From contig NZ_JACHCE010000001.1 in the NCBI RefSeq assembly GCF_014200605.1, forward strand, positions 1,240,001 to 1,304,000: 64,000 bases of DNA. The letters run 5' to 3'. Position numbers and translations under genes: made by a program. This document shows, in pieces, positions 26,029 through 34,883 of the stretch. The notes under the pieces were generated by a model that was given only the letters and a program-made list of their open reading frames with translations, did not search any database and was not told where the DNA came from. This stretch comes from Pedobacter cryoconitis. GTDB lineage: Bacteria; Bacteroidota; Bacteroidia; Sphingobacteriales; Sphingobacteriaceae. Within the stretch, counting starts at the first letter, position 1. Each line of letters starts with the position of its first letter.

Positions 26029-27132
26029 TTAATTTAATACTAACTGGAGATTTATACTGTAAACTCCATCTTGTATCTGGTTAATCAGTTTGTATTTATT
26101 TACGTAGTGAATATTGAGGCGTTTTTTTACATTGGCTACACCGACACCACCAAATTCTTCGGTAGGATACGCATTACCTACGCTGTTGTTTACTTTAAAA
26201 TGGAGTACGTTGTCTATAACCTCCAATGATATTTCAATCCAGGATGATTCAATGGTGGCATCAATACCATGTTTAAAAGCATTTTCAATAAATGGAAAAA
26301 GGATTAAAGGAACAACCAGCATACGGCCAAAATCCTCATTGAAATTAGTTTTGATACTTACATCATTGCCATACCTGATCCTTTCCAGTGCAAGATAATC
26401 ATTGATGAATTCCACTTCCCTTGATAATAATATTTTATCTACATTGGATTCATACAAAGTATATCTCATCAAATCTGCAAAATGCAGGACCATAGGACCA
26501 GTCTTAGGGTCCTGTTTATTGACCATTCTATAGATATTATTTAAGGTATTGAATAAGAAATGGGGGTTGATCTGGGCCTTCAGGAAATTAATTTCAAGAT
26601 TCAGGTTATCTCTTTCCAGACTAAGCCTTTTATTACTCTGATCAGTAATTAATTTGATCAGTTTTAAGGCTAAGGGTGGGGTAACCAGGTAAAGAAAATC
26701 CAGGAAGTAAAAGGAAACTGCCCACCAGGTGAAAATGCCGATAACCTTATGGTCCAAAACTGACATTACATATTTATGCAGCCGCTCTGACTGTTCGAAA
26801 TTTGCATTGATAATTACACAAAGCAGATAGGTCAGACTTCCATAAAGAAGGTAGGATATTAAACCTGCAATAAGCGCGAGGAGAACTTTTCCTTTAAATA
26901 ACAGCCTTGGAAGTACATAATAGGAGACTGTATAAAATATGAGTATAATACTGGTCAGGTCTTTGATGACAAAGAGCCAGCCCAGTTGTTTATCGTATCT
27001 GTTATATCCATTGAAGTATAAAATGGATAGAAAGGTCCACATCAGTAAGTGAAACAAGATCCTTGTCCGGGTAGAGTATTGTTTATTCCAATCTATTTTT
27101 GAGATCCATGCCGGATAATTATTTAGCCTCAT
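26029..27132 (-). CDS. LytS-type sensor histidine kinase
   Basis: 367 residues. Four hydrophobic segments lie in the N-terminal half (about 24-40, 55-75, 83-110, 128-155), then a coiled stretch and the His_kinase domain with QINPHFLFNTLNN. The phospho-accepting His is residue 191. The ATPase part shows PFIENAFKHGID (N box) and GGVGVANVKKRL (G box). There is no separate extracellular sensing domain, so it probably senses in the membrane. It is divergent from the exporter gene with a 148-base gap that must hold both promoters. Confidence 0.92.
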   Translation of the reverse strand: MRLNNYPAWISKIDWNKQYSTRTRILFHLLMWTFLSILYFNGYNRYDKQLGWLFVIKDLTSIILIFYTVSYYVLPRLLFKGKVLLALIAGLISYLLYGSLTYLLCVIINANFEQSERLHKYVMSVLDHKVIGIFTWWAVSFYFLDFLYLVTPPLALKLIKLITDQSNKRLSLERDNLNLEINFLKAQINPHFLFNTLNNIYRMVNKQDPKTGPMVLHFADLMRYTLYESNVDKILLSREVEFINDYLALERIRYGNDVSIKTNFNEDFGRMLVVPLILFPFIENAFKHGIDATIESSWIEISLEVIDNVLHFKVNNSVGNAYPTEEFGGVGVANVKKRLNIHYVNKYKLINQIQDGVYSINLQLVLN

Positions 27133-27280
27133 TGTAGCGTTAATTGCTTTTGGTCATTAAAAGTAATGTGTTTGTCGAATTTAATTCTGCACTTCTAAAG
27201 TACTCCTTTTATTTGTAATACAAACGAATGTTTAATATCGTCTGAATACAACAATCAGTACACCTTTAACTCTAACAATA

Positions 27281-29491
27281 ATGATAAACCAAGTAAAAGC
27301 GCTGCGTTTTCCTCATTACAAGCAACATGACATGATGGATTGCGGGCCGACGTGTTTAAAGATAATCAGCAAATTTTACGGAAAGTTTTTTGACCTGGAA
27401 AAGATCCGCAAACTAAGTGAGATCGGGAAGACTGGTGTATCGTTGTTAGGGATAAGCAGAGCGGCAGAAAATCTGGGTTTACATACCGTTGGGGGGAATA
27501 TGACCTACGAAAAACTGCAGGGCAGGCCTGTTTTACCCTGTATCATACACTGGCGGAAAAATCATTTTGTCGTTTTATATAAAATGAGCAGGAAAAAAGT
27601 TTATGTATCTGATCCTGGGAGTGGCTTACAGTCTTATTCCAAAGATGAATTCCTGAATAACTGGGCTTATACAAAAATTCAGAATGAGCCGGCCGGTATT
27701 GTACTGCTGCTTAAACCAACTACTACGTTTTATGATCTGGAAGAAGATAAAAAAGTTCAGGTGAATGGTATTGGTTATCTTGTTAAACATCTGATGCAAT
27801 ATAAAGCGCTGATCAGACAATTGTTTGCCGGGCTGCTGGCTGGTGCACTCATCCAGCTGATTTTGCCATTTCTGACCAAAGCCCTGGTCGATATGGGGGT
27901 TAAAGGCCAGAATATGAATATTATTTATGCTATTCTTCTGGGCCAGTTATTTATTGTATTAGGGCAAACTTCGGTTGAGTTTATCAGAGGATGGATTGTA
28001 CTGCATATTACTTCGAGAGTTAATGTGGAAGTTTTGTCCGCTTTTTTACATAAACTGTTTCGCCTGCCGCTGACATTTTTTGACAGCAAGTTGAGCGGAG
28101 ATATTTTACAGCGTATAGAAGATCATAAAAGAATAGAAAACCTGCTGAGTGGTGCTTCTCTGAATACCCTCTTTTCTATTGTTACATTTATCGTATTTAG
28201 TTTTGTGCTATTTGCATATAATCCTGTCATTTGTGGTGTGTTTATTAGTGGAAGCCTGATGTATTTCGGATGGCTTTCACTTTTTCTGGCCAAGAGAGAG
28301 AAACTTGATTTTAAAAGATTTGATATCACTTCTCAGAACAGATCTAAAACAATGGAGCTGTTGAATGGGATTTGTGAAATCAAAATCAATAATTGCGGCA
28401 CGCAGAAAATATGGGAATGGGAAGAATTGCAGGCAAGACTATTCAGGTTCAATATACAAACCTTATCCTTAAGCCAGTACCAGCAGATCGGATCTGCTTT
28501 CATTAACCAGGCAAAAAACATATTTATTTTATTCCTTGCTGCCCGGTTAGTGATCAAAAATGAAATGACACTTGGTGATATGATGGCTATACAATTTATA
28601 GTTGGTCAGATGAATAACCCTATAGCACAGCTCGCGTCATTTATACAGACTTATCAGGAAGCAAAAATAAGTATGGAACGGCTTGGTCAGATCCAGGCGC
28701 TGGAAGAAGAAGAGGATGCGCAATACAGTTATATAAATTCATTGCCCGAAGACCGCAGTCTGATTTTTAAGGAGGTAAGCTTTGTCTATCCGGGTGCTGG
28801 TAATAAAGTAACCATTGACCAGTTGAATGTAACCATCGAATCTGGTAAAACAACAGCGATTGTTGGTGCCAGCGGAAGCGGAAAAACTACACTATTGAAA
28901 TTGATGCTGAGAATCTGCAAGCCAACTGAGGGTGAGATTTTTATGGAAAACAATTCTTTTGAGAATATGAGCCCTGATTATTGGAGACAGCACTGTGGGG
29001 TTGTACTACAGGACGGTTTTATATTTTCTGACACCATCGCAAATAATATTGCCCTTAATAAAGAGAATCTAAGTTTGGAAAGTTTACAGCGTGCTATCCA
29101 TATAGCTAATCTCCAGCAATATATCTCTAGCCAGCCATTGGGTTTTCAAACTAAAATCGGCGAAGATGGAAAGGGGATCAGCGGAGGTCAGAAACAAAGG
29201 ATATTAATTGCCCGCATGGTTTACAAAAATCCCGAATATATTTTTTTGGATGAAGCGACCAGTGCATTGGACGCTTCTAATGAGAAGATCATTATTGAAC
29301 GTTTAAATACCTTTTTAAAAGGAAAAACAGTTGTAATCGTTGCGCATCGTCTAAGTACAGTGAAGAACGCGGATAATATCATTGTACTGGATAATGGCAG
29401 TATTGCAGAGCAGGGCACACATGCTGCACTTGTGGCACAAAGAGGTTATTACTATCAATTAATTAAGAATCAATTAGAACTAGGAAATTAA
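27281..29491 (+). CDS. C39-peptidase ABC exporter (bacteriocin-type LanT)
   Basis: 736 residues: an N-terminal C39 peptidase (residues 1-140), a transmembrane domain of six helices, and an ATP-binding domain. Catalytic Cys21 in MDCGPTC, His95 in KNHFVVLY and Asp111 in VSDPGSG are present, so it can cut GG leaders during export. The ATPase has Walker A GASGSGKTT, signature ISGGQKQR and Walker B IFLDEA. Its substrates are expected to be the GG-leader precursors at 16072-17496. It overlaps the next gene by one base. It sits across the two-component genes from the enzymes, so it is a separate transcript. Confidence 0.93.
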   Translation: MINQVKALRFPHYKQHDMMDCGPTCLKIISKFYGKFFDLEKIRKLSEIGKTGVSLLGISRAAENLGLHTVGGNMTYEKLQGRPVLPCIIHWRKNHFVVLYKMSRKKVYVSDPGSGLQSYSKDEFLNNWAYTKIQNEPAGIVLLLKPTTTFYDLEEDKKVQVNGIGYLVKHLMQYKALIRQLFAGLLAGALIQLILPFLTKALVDMGVKGQNMNIIYAILLGQLFIVLGQTSVEFIRGWIVLHITSRVNVEVLSAFLHKLFRLPLTFFDSKLSGDILQRIEDHKRIENLLSGASLNTLFSIVTFIVFSFVLFAYNPVICGVFISGSLMYFGWLSLFLAKREKLDFKRFDITSQNRSKTMELLNGICEIKINNCGTQKIWEWEELQARLFRFNIQTLSLSQYQQIGSAFINQAKNIFILFLAARLVIKNEMTLGDMMAIQFIVGQMNNPIAQLASFIQTYQEAKISMERLGQIQALEEEEDAQYSYINSLPEDRSLIFKEVSFVYPGAGNKVTIDQLNVTIESGKTTAIVGASGSGKTTLLKLMLRICKPTEGEIFMENNSFENMSPDYWRQHCGVVLQDGFIFSDTIANNIALNKENLSLESLQRAIHIANLQQYISSQPLGFQTKIGEDGKGISGGQKQRILIARMVYKNPEYIFLDEATSALDASNEKIIIERLNTFLKGKTVVIVAHRLSTVKNADNIIVLDNGSIAEQGTHAALVAQRGYYYQLIKNQLELGN

Positions 29492-30525
29492 TGATTATGG
29501 AAACATTAAATGATTTTATCAGTTTTTTGCAAAACGTTAGTCCTGATGACAATGCAGGCAATAAAAAAAAAGCAGAATATAACGGGGTATTCAGCTTCCT
29601 GTTAGGTAAGCAGGATAAAGAGAACACTTTTACAGGGCCACAGATCCATAGGTGTATTGATATTTATTTAGACGCGGTGATTGCTTGCAGAAAGAATGAT
29701 TTTCAAGAGACAGACCGGCTTCTTGAACAGGCTGATGGCTTACTGGATACTTTACCGGAAAGCCATATTTTGCCTAAAATGTACAAATTATCTGCATGGG
29801 GGAATTATTATTATAAACTGGAGCGTTGGGATGAAGCCATAGCATTCATGAAAGAGGGATTGCTGTTAAGTGCTGAAGTGGAACGTCAGGGGTATCCGAT
29901 TCTGATTTTCAGGAGAATAGAGCAGATTCAGAATATCTCACGTATTTATCAAAAGAAGGGGGATCTGAAAAAAGCTGCAGACCTGCTGAGAAATATCATC
30001 ATTTTTATCTACTCAGGGAAGGTTGAAGGGTTGATTATTGACGATTGGGATTATGAATTGATTAAGGCTGTTGCCCTGGTACAGGAAAATGCACTTGATT
30101 CAGTATTTAATCAGTTAGCTTCATTAAATACTACATTAATGAATACTAAGGATTATGATAACCGGTATTTTGTCCTGAATTTTTTTAAGACATTTTTAGC
30201 TGATATGCCAGCTGAATTTTATAACAGGACTATTACCCATAACTGGATGTATGTCAAATACTCTTATTTTAATGTAACGGAAGAAACTTATTTTGAAAAT
30301 CTAAAGGCTTTTTTGGGAGATCCTGAGATATCTGAGGCCTATGATCACTTCAAGGTAAACCTTTTGGAGCAGGTTATCTTTTATCTGAATAAAGATGATA
30401 TAGAATATGCCGCTTTTGTTATTGCGCAAATTCAAAAATATGCAGAAACCAATCTGAAAGATTTCTTAGGAAAACCTTACAAGATCAGTTCAGGTAAGGA
30501 TGTGCTATTAAAAGTTGCTGTTTAA
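29491..30525 (+). CDS. TPR-like protein coupled to the exporter
   Basis: 344 residues, cytoplasmic, mostly alpha-helical, with the appearance of tetratricopeptide repeats (for example YLDAVIACRKNDFQETDRLL, WGNYYYKLERWDEAIAFMK, RIYQKKGDLKKAADLLRNI). The first ATG overlaps the exporter stop by one base; the ATG at 29497 is an alternative start. No enzyme motifs are visible. Translational coupling to the exporter suggests a role in peptide export, immunity or scaffolding, but the family was not recognised. Confidence 0.6.
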   Translation: MIMETLNDFISFLQNVSPDDNAGNKKKAEYNGVFSFLLGKQDKENTFTGPQIHRCIDIYLDAVIACRKNDFQETDRLLEQADGLLDTLPESHILPKMYKLSAWGNYYYKLERWDEAIAFMKEGLLLSAEVERQGYPILIFRRIEQIQNISRIYQKKGDLKKAADLLRNIIIFIYSGKVEGLIIDDWDYELIKAVALVQENALDSVFNQLASLNTTLMNTKDYDNRYFVLNFFKTFLADMPAEFYNRTITHNWMYVKYSYFNVTEETYFENLKAFLGDPEISEAYDHFKVNLLEQVIFYLNKDDIEYAAFVIAQIQKYAETNLKDFLGKPYKISSGKDVLLKVAV

Positions 30526-30534
30526 ATAATCGAT

Positions 30535-30572
30535 TATACTGAAAGAAGCTTTTAAAAGCTTCTTTCAGTATA
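30535..30572. terminator. Perfect 38-base palindrome, bidirectional terminator
   Basis: TATACTGAAAGAAGCTTTT (30535-30553) is the exact reverse complement of AAAAGCTTCTTTCAGTATA (30554-30572), followed by AATTTTTG on the plus strand. It lies between convergent genes. Its right half includes the stop codon and last six codons of the SRPBCC gene. Confidence 0.85.
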
Positions 30573-30974
30573 ATTTTTGAAATTGTCAAGAATTGCCTGC
30601 CATCCGCCCTGCTGCATTTCAATTGAATTTTGCTGCTCAGCATCGAAAACCTCTATGATCCGGGTTGTATCGCCTTCACTGATAAAAGAGATTTTTACTT
30701 TTCTGCCATCTCCGATTATATATTCTATCAGTTCATGATCCCTCACAGTAGTATATACACCCTCAAAATCAAAGCTAAAACTTCCATCTCTGGCAGCCAT
30801 AGTGGTCTTGAATTTACCATCTTTGCGCAAATCATTTTCAGCATATGGTGCATGCCACTCCGCTGAGGCGTGGCTCCATTGGGTAATATGTTCTGGCTTA
30901 TTCCATGATTCCCATACTTTGTCTACGGGTCTGTTAACTGTGGTGCTTACAGTTATTCTATTTGCAGTTTCCAT
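30552..30974 (-). CDS. SRPBCC-family protein (AHSA1-like)
   Basis: 140 residues with the START/SRPBCC pattern of Bacteroidota AHSA1-like proteins: ITVSTTVNRPVDKVWESWNKPEHITQW at the N-terminus, a central FDFEGVYTTV strand and a C-terminal helix ending GGWQAILDNFKNY. These small proteins form a hydrophobic cavity for a ligand; the ligand and process are unknown. Its last seven codons, including the stop, lie inside the palindromic terminator. Confidence 0.85.
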   Translation of the reverse strand: METANRITVSTTVNRPVDKVWESWNKPEHITQWSHASAEWHAPYAENDLRKDGKFKTTMAARDGSFSFDFEGVYTTVRDHELIEYIIGDGRKVKISFISEGDTTRIIEVFDAEQQNSIEMQQGGWQAILDNFKNYTERSF

Positions 30975-31005
30975 AATTGTTTTTTTATGTTTGATCAGGA
31001 TCTGT

Positions 31006-31773
31006 TTATTTCAATGAAGAAGTTGTGCTGGTTTTATCCATAGCGGTCTTGTAATAATAATAGATAGAAGAAGCTATGATGGATGAAATTGTACAGCCAA
31101 AAAATAGAAAGCCTAACTGGTTCAATAAAAATTTCTGATTAAAAAGTATTGAAACAGTTACTCCGGAGTTCATATTCGTATATTCTATAAAAAATAATAA
31201 CATCCCTAAAGTAACTGCCAGAAAAAATGCTGGCCACGTAAACAGGAGAGCGGTTTTAAAGATTTCGTTTTTAAGTAAAGGAGGTTTTATCTTGTGTAGT
31301 GCCCAGATAGAGGAAGCGATCATTATACACCAGAATAGTACGCTTTGAACCCTATAGAATGTTGAAACCAGGTTATTGGCTCCCGGGGCCAGTAATTGTG
31401 AATTGATCAGCAGGTTTATTACCGCTTTACACAGGGTGGCAAAAGTTATCAGAATAAGGACTGTTCTGAAGATTAAAACCAGCCTGAGTTTATTGCTCTG
31501 TGCAGATTTTAGCTGATGCTGAAGCAATAAAAAAAAGGTTAGCAGCACTGCTATAAAATAAAGTTCAGACCATTTAAAATCTTTGTAAAGGCCAAGGTGA
31601 AGGGCTGTAAGGTATATTATTAATGATAATCCGCCGCAAATCCAGGCGATTATCTCCACAGCAGTTTTATTTGTGAAAAATACAGTAATAGAGAGAATCA
31701 AGCCTAAAAGCAGTATACCGGCAGCACCTGCACCCAGTATAAGTATGAAAAAATAGTCGCCTGATAGATACAT
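31006..31773 (-). CDS. Integral membrane protein of unknown function
   Basis: 255 residues with about seven hydrophobic segments (near residues 8-32, 38-58, 70-85, 98-118, 132-155, 172-195 and 218-240). No catalytic motif was recognised. It is followed after 31 bases by the co-directional SRPBCC gene, so they may share a transcript. The end is Ser/Thr-rich (TSTTSSLK). Confidence 0.6.
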   Translation of the reverse strand: MYLSGDYFFILILGAGAAGILLLGLILSITVFFTNKTAVEIIAWICGGLSLIIYLTALHLGLYKDFKWSELYFIAVLLTFFLLLQHQLKSAQSNKLRLVLIFRTVLILITFATLCKAVINLLINSQLLAPGANNLVSTFYRVQSVLFWCIMIASSIWALHKIKPPLLKNEIFKTALLFTWPAFFLAVTLGMLLFFIEYTNMNSGVTVSILFNQKFLLNQLGFLFFGCTISSIIASSIYYYYKTAMDKTSTTSSLK

Positions 31774-31966
31774 ATGCTGATTGTATAGTTTAAAAGGTCC
31801 AATTTATTGATTAAATCCGGTAATTATCTCCTGATCTTATTCCTTTTTTCTACTTAAAACGTTGGATTGAGGATAATTACCCTTCACAAATTTTAACAAA
31901 GTGTAACCTTGCTTAACATTACTATGGCGGATCTTTAGTTTATAAATAAATTAATTGATCAGCATC

Positions 31967-32443
31967 ATGAAAAAACAAATTTTAAGTTTGGCTTTGATGG
32001 CCATTGGATCTGTGACTGTATATGGGCAGGAAATGCAGCGTATGAGTGCCGTTTCGGCTGCAACAACAGATGTTGTTACGGATAATAAGCCTGCGGCCAC
32101 TCAAGCATACCATATTCTTGATCTCCGGAAAATGGACCTTGATAAAGGAAATAACCTGACCAGGTTAAAGATTCAGCCTGCTCCTGATGATCGTACTTTC
32201 AGAAACAGACTTGCTGCGGATGGAAATCAGCAGGAGTTTGTTTTTATAAGTAAAGAACCAGGCATGCAAAAGTTAGTCATTCTTTTACCAAAAGGTATGG
32301 TTTTGGCAAATACTTATAGCTACAGGCTTCCTGCAATCACTCCGAGAATTCCTGCTGATGAGTTAAAGAAGCTGAGTACTACAAAAGTGTATGATGAAAA
32401 TACAAATGTAGAAAGCATTCCTGCAAAGACAATTCAAGAGTAG
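31967..32443 (+). CDS. Secreted protein of unknown function
   Basis: 158 residues from the ATG at 31967; the frame extends 12 bases further to a TTG, but ATG followed by a K-K-x signal peptide is a better start. Signal peptide with likely cleavage after VYGQ (near residue 21). The mature part is hydrophilic and carries no cysteine. No family was recognised. A stem-loop follows the stop (32450-32489). Confidence 0.6.
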   Translation: MKKQILSLALMAIGSVTVYGQEMQRMSAVSAATTDVVTDNKPAATQAYHILDLRKMDLDKGNNLTRLKIQPAPDDRTFRNRLAADGNQQEFVFISKEPGMQKLVILLPKGMVLANTYSYRLPAITPRIPADELKKLSTTKVYDENTNVESIPAKTIQE

Positions 32444-32920
32444 CCGTTAAATTATGGGAAGATAGCCTCCTGATTATTTTCCCATAATTAAGCATGTATT
32501 TACTGATGTGTATAACCTGAATTATTTGCGATACAAATTGCACATATTTTTGACCTTCTTTCCAAAATATGATGGAGCAAATTCAATAATTGGAATTTTT
32601 AAAAGTTATTAACAACCCATTCTTTCCCATCAGAATTTACCCTAACTGGTTGATAGCTATTAGTTTTTTACTACCTGCTTCAAGTGGTTAATAACCTCAT
32701 AAAGTTGTTAACAGACCTTTAGTTAACAACACCTGTTGGTAACCCATACTTATCCACATTATGGTCAAAAAAAAATAGCTAAACAATTGCTTTTTAGCTG
32801 CTTACTGCTGGGTATAAGTTTATGTTTTTTTGTTGGTAATTTTCTGGATCTTCGCAATCCCCAAAAGGAAGGAAGCTTTTTTTCGGGCCAGTAACATTAC
32901 CAATAACAATAAAAAAAACT
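32444..32920 (+). other. Region upstream of dnaA, candidate replication origin
   Basis: 477 bases without a gene. AATTATGGGAA (32450-32460) and TTCCCATAATT (32479-32489) make a stem-loop after the previous gene. A perfect DnaA box TTATCCACA lies at 32750-32758, and TTATTAACA at 32606-32614 is one mismatch from the consensus. Several other TTAACA-like words and very AT-rich stretches lie between 32600 and 32740. This combination next to dnaA is what an oriC looks like, but only one perfect box was found by eye. Confidence 0.45.
32750..32758 (+). promoter_or_regulatory. Perfect DnaA box TTATCCACA
   Basis: An exact match to the strong DnaA-binding 9-mer TTATNCACA, 162 bases upstream of the dnaA start. 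It could act in origin firing, in dnaA autoregulation, or both. Confidence 0.7.
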
Positions 32921-34357
32921 ATGCAGAATACTTGTACAACAGTGTGGAATAACTCGCTTCAAACGATTAAGGCTAATATCCCGAATCAAAGTTATAAGAC
33001 TTGGTTCGAACCGATCTCAGCACTAAAATTAGAAGGTAATGTTTTAACTGTTCAAGTACCAAGTTTATTTTTCTATGAATGGTTAGAAGAACATTATGTA
33101 GGGCTTTTACGTAAAACTGTAAAGCAGGAGTTAGGGGACGAGGGACGTTTGGAATATAATATTGTTGTAGACAATAAACCTTCAAAAAGCAATACTCCTT
33201 ATATCGCGGCCAGTAGTCCGAATAATACAAATACTATCGCTTCAAAGGCACAGGCGATACCAACGCCAGCACCGATCAGCAAGGATCTTAGAAATCCATT
33301 TGTGATTCCTGGGTTGAAAAAACTGAACGTTGACCCTCAGTTAAACTCTAATTATACTTTAGAGAATTATATCGAAGGTGATTGTAATCGTTTAGCGCGC
33401 TCTGCGGGCTTCGCAGTTGCAGCAAAACCTGGCGCAACATCATTCAATCCATTGATGATTTATGGTGCCGTAGGATTGGGGAAAACGCATTTGGCTCAGG
33501 CAATTGGAAACGAAATCAAACGTACTTATCCCGATAAACTTGTCATTTTTGTATCCTGCGAAAAATTCTGTCAGCAGTTTGTAGAATCATTGAAAAATAA
33601 TACGATCAATGACTTCGTTAACTTCTACCAGGCAATGGATGTAATTATCATGGATGATATCCATAATTTTGCAGGGAAAGAGAAAACACAAGATATTTTC
33701 TTCCATATCTTTAATCATTTGCACCAGTCGGGTAAACAAATTATCATTACTTCAGATAAAGCGCCAAAAGACTTATCAGGTTTGGAAGAACGTTTGCTTA
33801 GTCGTTTCAAATGGGGTTTATCGGCAGATTTACAAATTCCTGATTTAGAAACAAGAATTGCTATTCTGAGAAAGAAAATGGCTTCTGATGGTATCGATTT
33901 ACCAGCTGAGGTTGTAGAATATGTAGCGCATAATATTGATAATAACGTCCGCGAATTAGAAGGAGCAATGGTTTCTCTATTAGCGCAGGCTACTTTAAAT
34001 AAGAAAGAAATTGATCTGGCCCTGGCTAAATCAATGCTGAAAAACTTTATCAAGAATACATCCAAAGAGATTTCAATGGAATATATCCAGAAATTAGTTT
34101 GTGAATATTTTGAAGTTCCGGTTGATCTTGTAAAATCACCTACACGTAAACGTGAAGTCGTACAAGCAAGACAAATCTCTATGTACCTGTCTAAAAGCCT
34201 GACTAAATCTTCATTGAAGAGTATCGGTGCATTTTATGGCGGAAGAGATCACTCTACAGTAATCTATGCTTGTCAAACCGTAGAAGATCTGATTGATAGT
34301 GATAAGAAATTCAAAGGATATGTAACTGATATCCAGAAGAAATTAAAGATGAGTTAA
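32921..34357 (+). CDS. dnaA: Chromosomal replication initiator protein DnaA
   Basis: 478 residues. Domain I (about 1-80) has WNNSLQTIKANIPNQSYKTWF; domain II is a short, Pro/Ser/Ala-rich linker. Domain III is the AAA+ ATPase with Walker A GAVGLGKTHLAQAIGN, Walker B VIIMDDIHNF and the sensor region. Domain IV contains the DNA-binding signature GGRDHSTVIYACQTVEDL near the C-terminus. It binds DnaA boxes at oriC and melts the origin. Full length. A membrane-anchored small protein follows after 22 bases on the same strand. Confidence 0.97.
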   Translation: MQNTCTTVWNNSLQTIKANIPNQSYKTWFEPISALKLEGNVLTVQVPSLFFYEWLEEHYVGLLRKTVKQELGDEGRLEYNIVVDNKPSKSNTPYIAASSPNNTNTIASKAQAIPTPAPISKDLRNPFVIPGLKKLNVDPQLNSNYTLENYIEGDCNRLARSAGFAVAAKPGATSFNPLMIYGAVGLGKTHLAQAIGNEIKRTYPDKLVIFVSCEKFCQQFVESLKNNTINDFVNFYQAMDVIIMDDIHNFAGKEKTQDIFFHIFNHLHQSGKQIIITSDKAPKDLSGLEERLLSRFKWGLSADLQIPDLETRIAILRKKMASDGIDLPAEVVEYVAHNIDNNVRELEGAMVSLLAQATLNKKEIDLALAKSMLKNFIKNTSKEISMEYIQKLVCEYFEVPVDLVKSPTRKREVVQARQISMYLSKSLTKSSLKSIGAFYGGRDHSTVIYACQTVEDLIDSDKKFKGYVTDIQKKLKMS

Positions 34358-34379
34358 TTCAAACCAACAAAGCTTTATA

Positions 34380-34808
34380 ATGAATTTAAATGCCAGCACA
34401 ATAATAATCTCATTGATTGTTATACTTGCGATCCCATATTTTATTTATGTGATCAGAAAAGTACAGAACCATAGTATTCCTTTCATCAAGGCTCTAAATC
34501 CTTTCTATACAAAGGAAATGAATGAAGCTGTTCAGTTGAAAGCAAGTTTATCTCCTATCCTAAGAGAGATGGAGACTCAGGACGTGGCCAGATTTATTAA
34601 GCACTGGACTGCGAAATTTGAAAATGATAGTTTATCAGAACAAGATGTAATTGCATTGAATGCTAAAATCGAAGAAGGCAGACAGGATCAGGTTAACGGG
34701 ATTCTTGCCCTGCATCCGGAAGCCAGAAACCAGTTTCAAAAAATCAATGAAAAACTGAAAAATGATACTGTTGCTGAGCCAAAGACAGCGGCAGAAGTTT
34801 TAGTCTGA
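34380..34808 (+). CDS. Small membrane-anchored protein downstream of dnaA
   Basis: 142 residues with one N-terminal membrane helix (about residues 7-25) and a soluble, charged helical rest (EMETQDVARFIKHW, LNAKIEEGRQDQVNGIL). No known family was recognised. The 22-base spacing after dnaA suggests one transcript. A strong bidirectional terminator follows. Confidence 0.6.
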   Translation: MNLNASTIIISLIVILAIPYFIYVIRKVQNHSIPFIKALNPFYTKEMNEAVQLKASLSPILREMETQDVARFIKHWTAKFENDSLSEQDVIALNAKIEEGRQDQVNGILALHPEARNQFQKINEKLKNDTVAEPKTAAEVLV

Positions 34809-34849
34809 AATAGAATTATTAAGGATCAGGATTTTAACTGGTGCTAACC

Positions 34850-34883
34850 AAAAAGCTGGATCATGTACATGATTCAGCTTTTT
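34850..34883. terminator. Bidirectional terminator
   Basis: AAAAGCTGGATCATGT (34851-34866) pairs with ACATGATTCAGCTTTT (34867-34882) with one G-T wobble, flanked by A and T runs on both sides. It lies between convergent genes, and its right half overlaps the stop codon (34861-34863) and last codons of the minus-strand TPR/kinase-like gene. Confidence 0.85.

Noticed and set aside
31955..31966. TTG start for the secreted protein
   Set aside because: An ATG four codons later starts a typical K-K signal peptide; the TTG has no support.
33715..34065. Minus-strand frame of about 116 codons inside dnaA
   Set aside because: It is a shadow of the conserved AAA+ and DNA-binding domains of dnaA.
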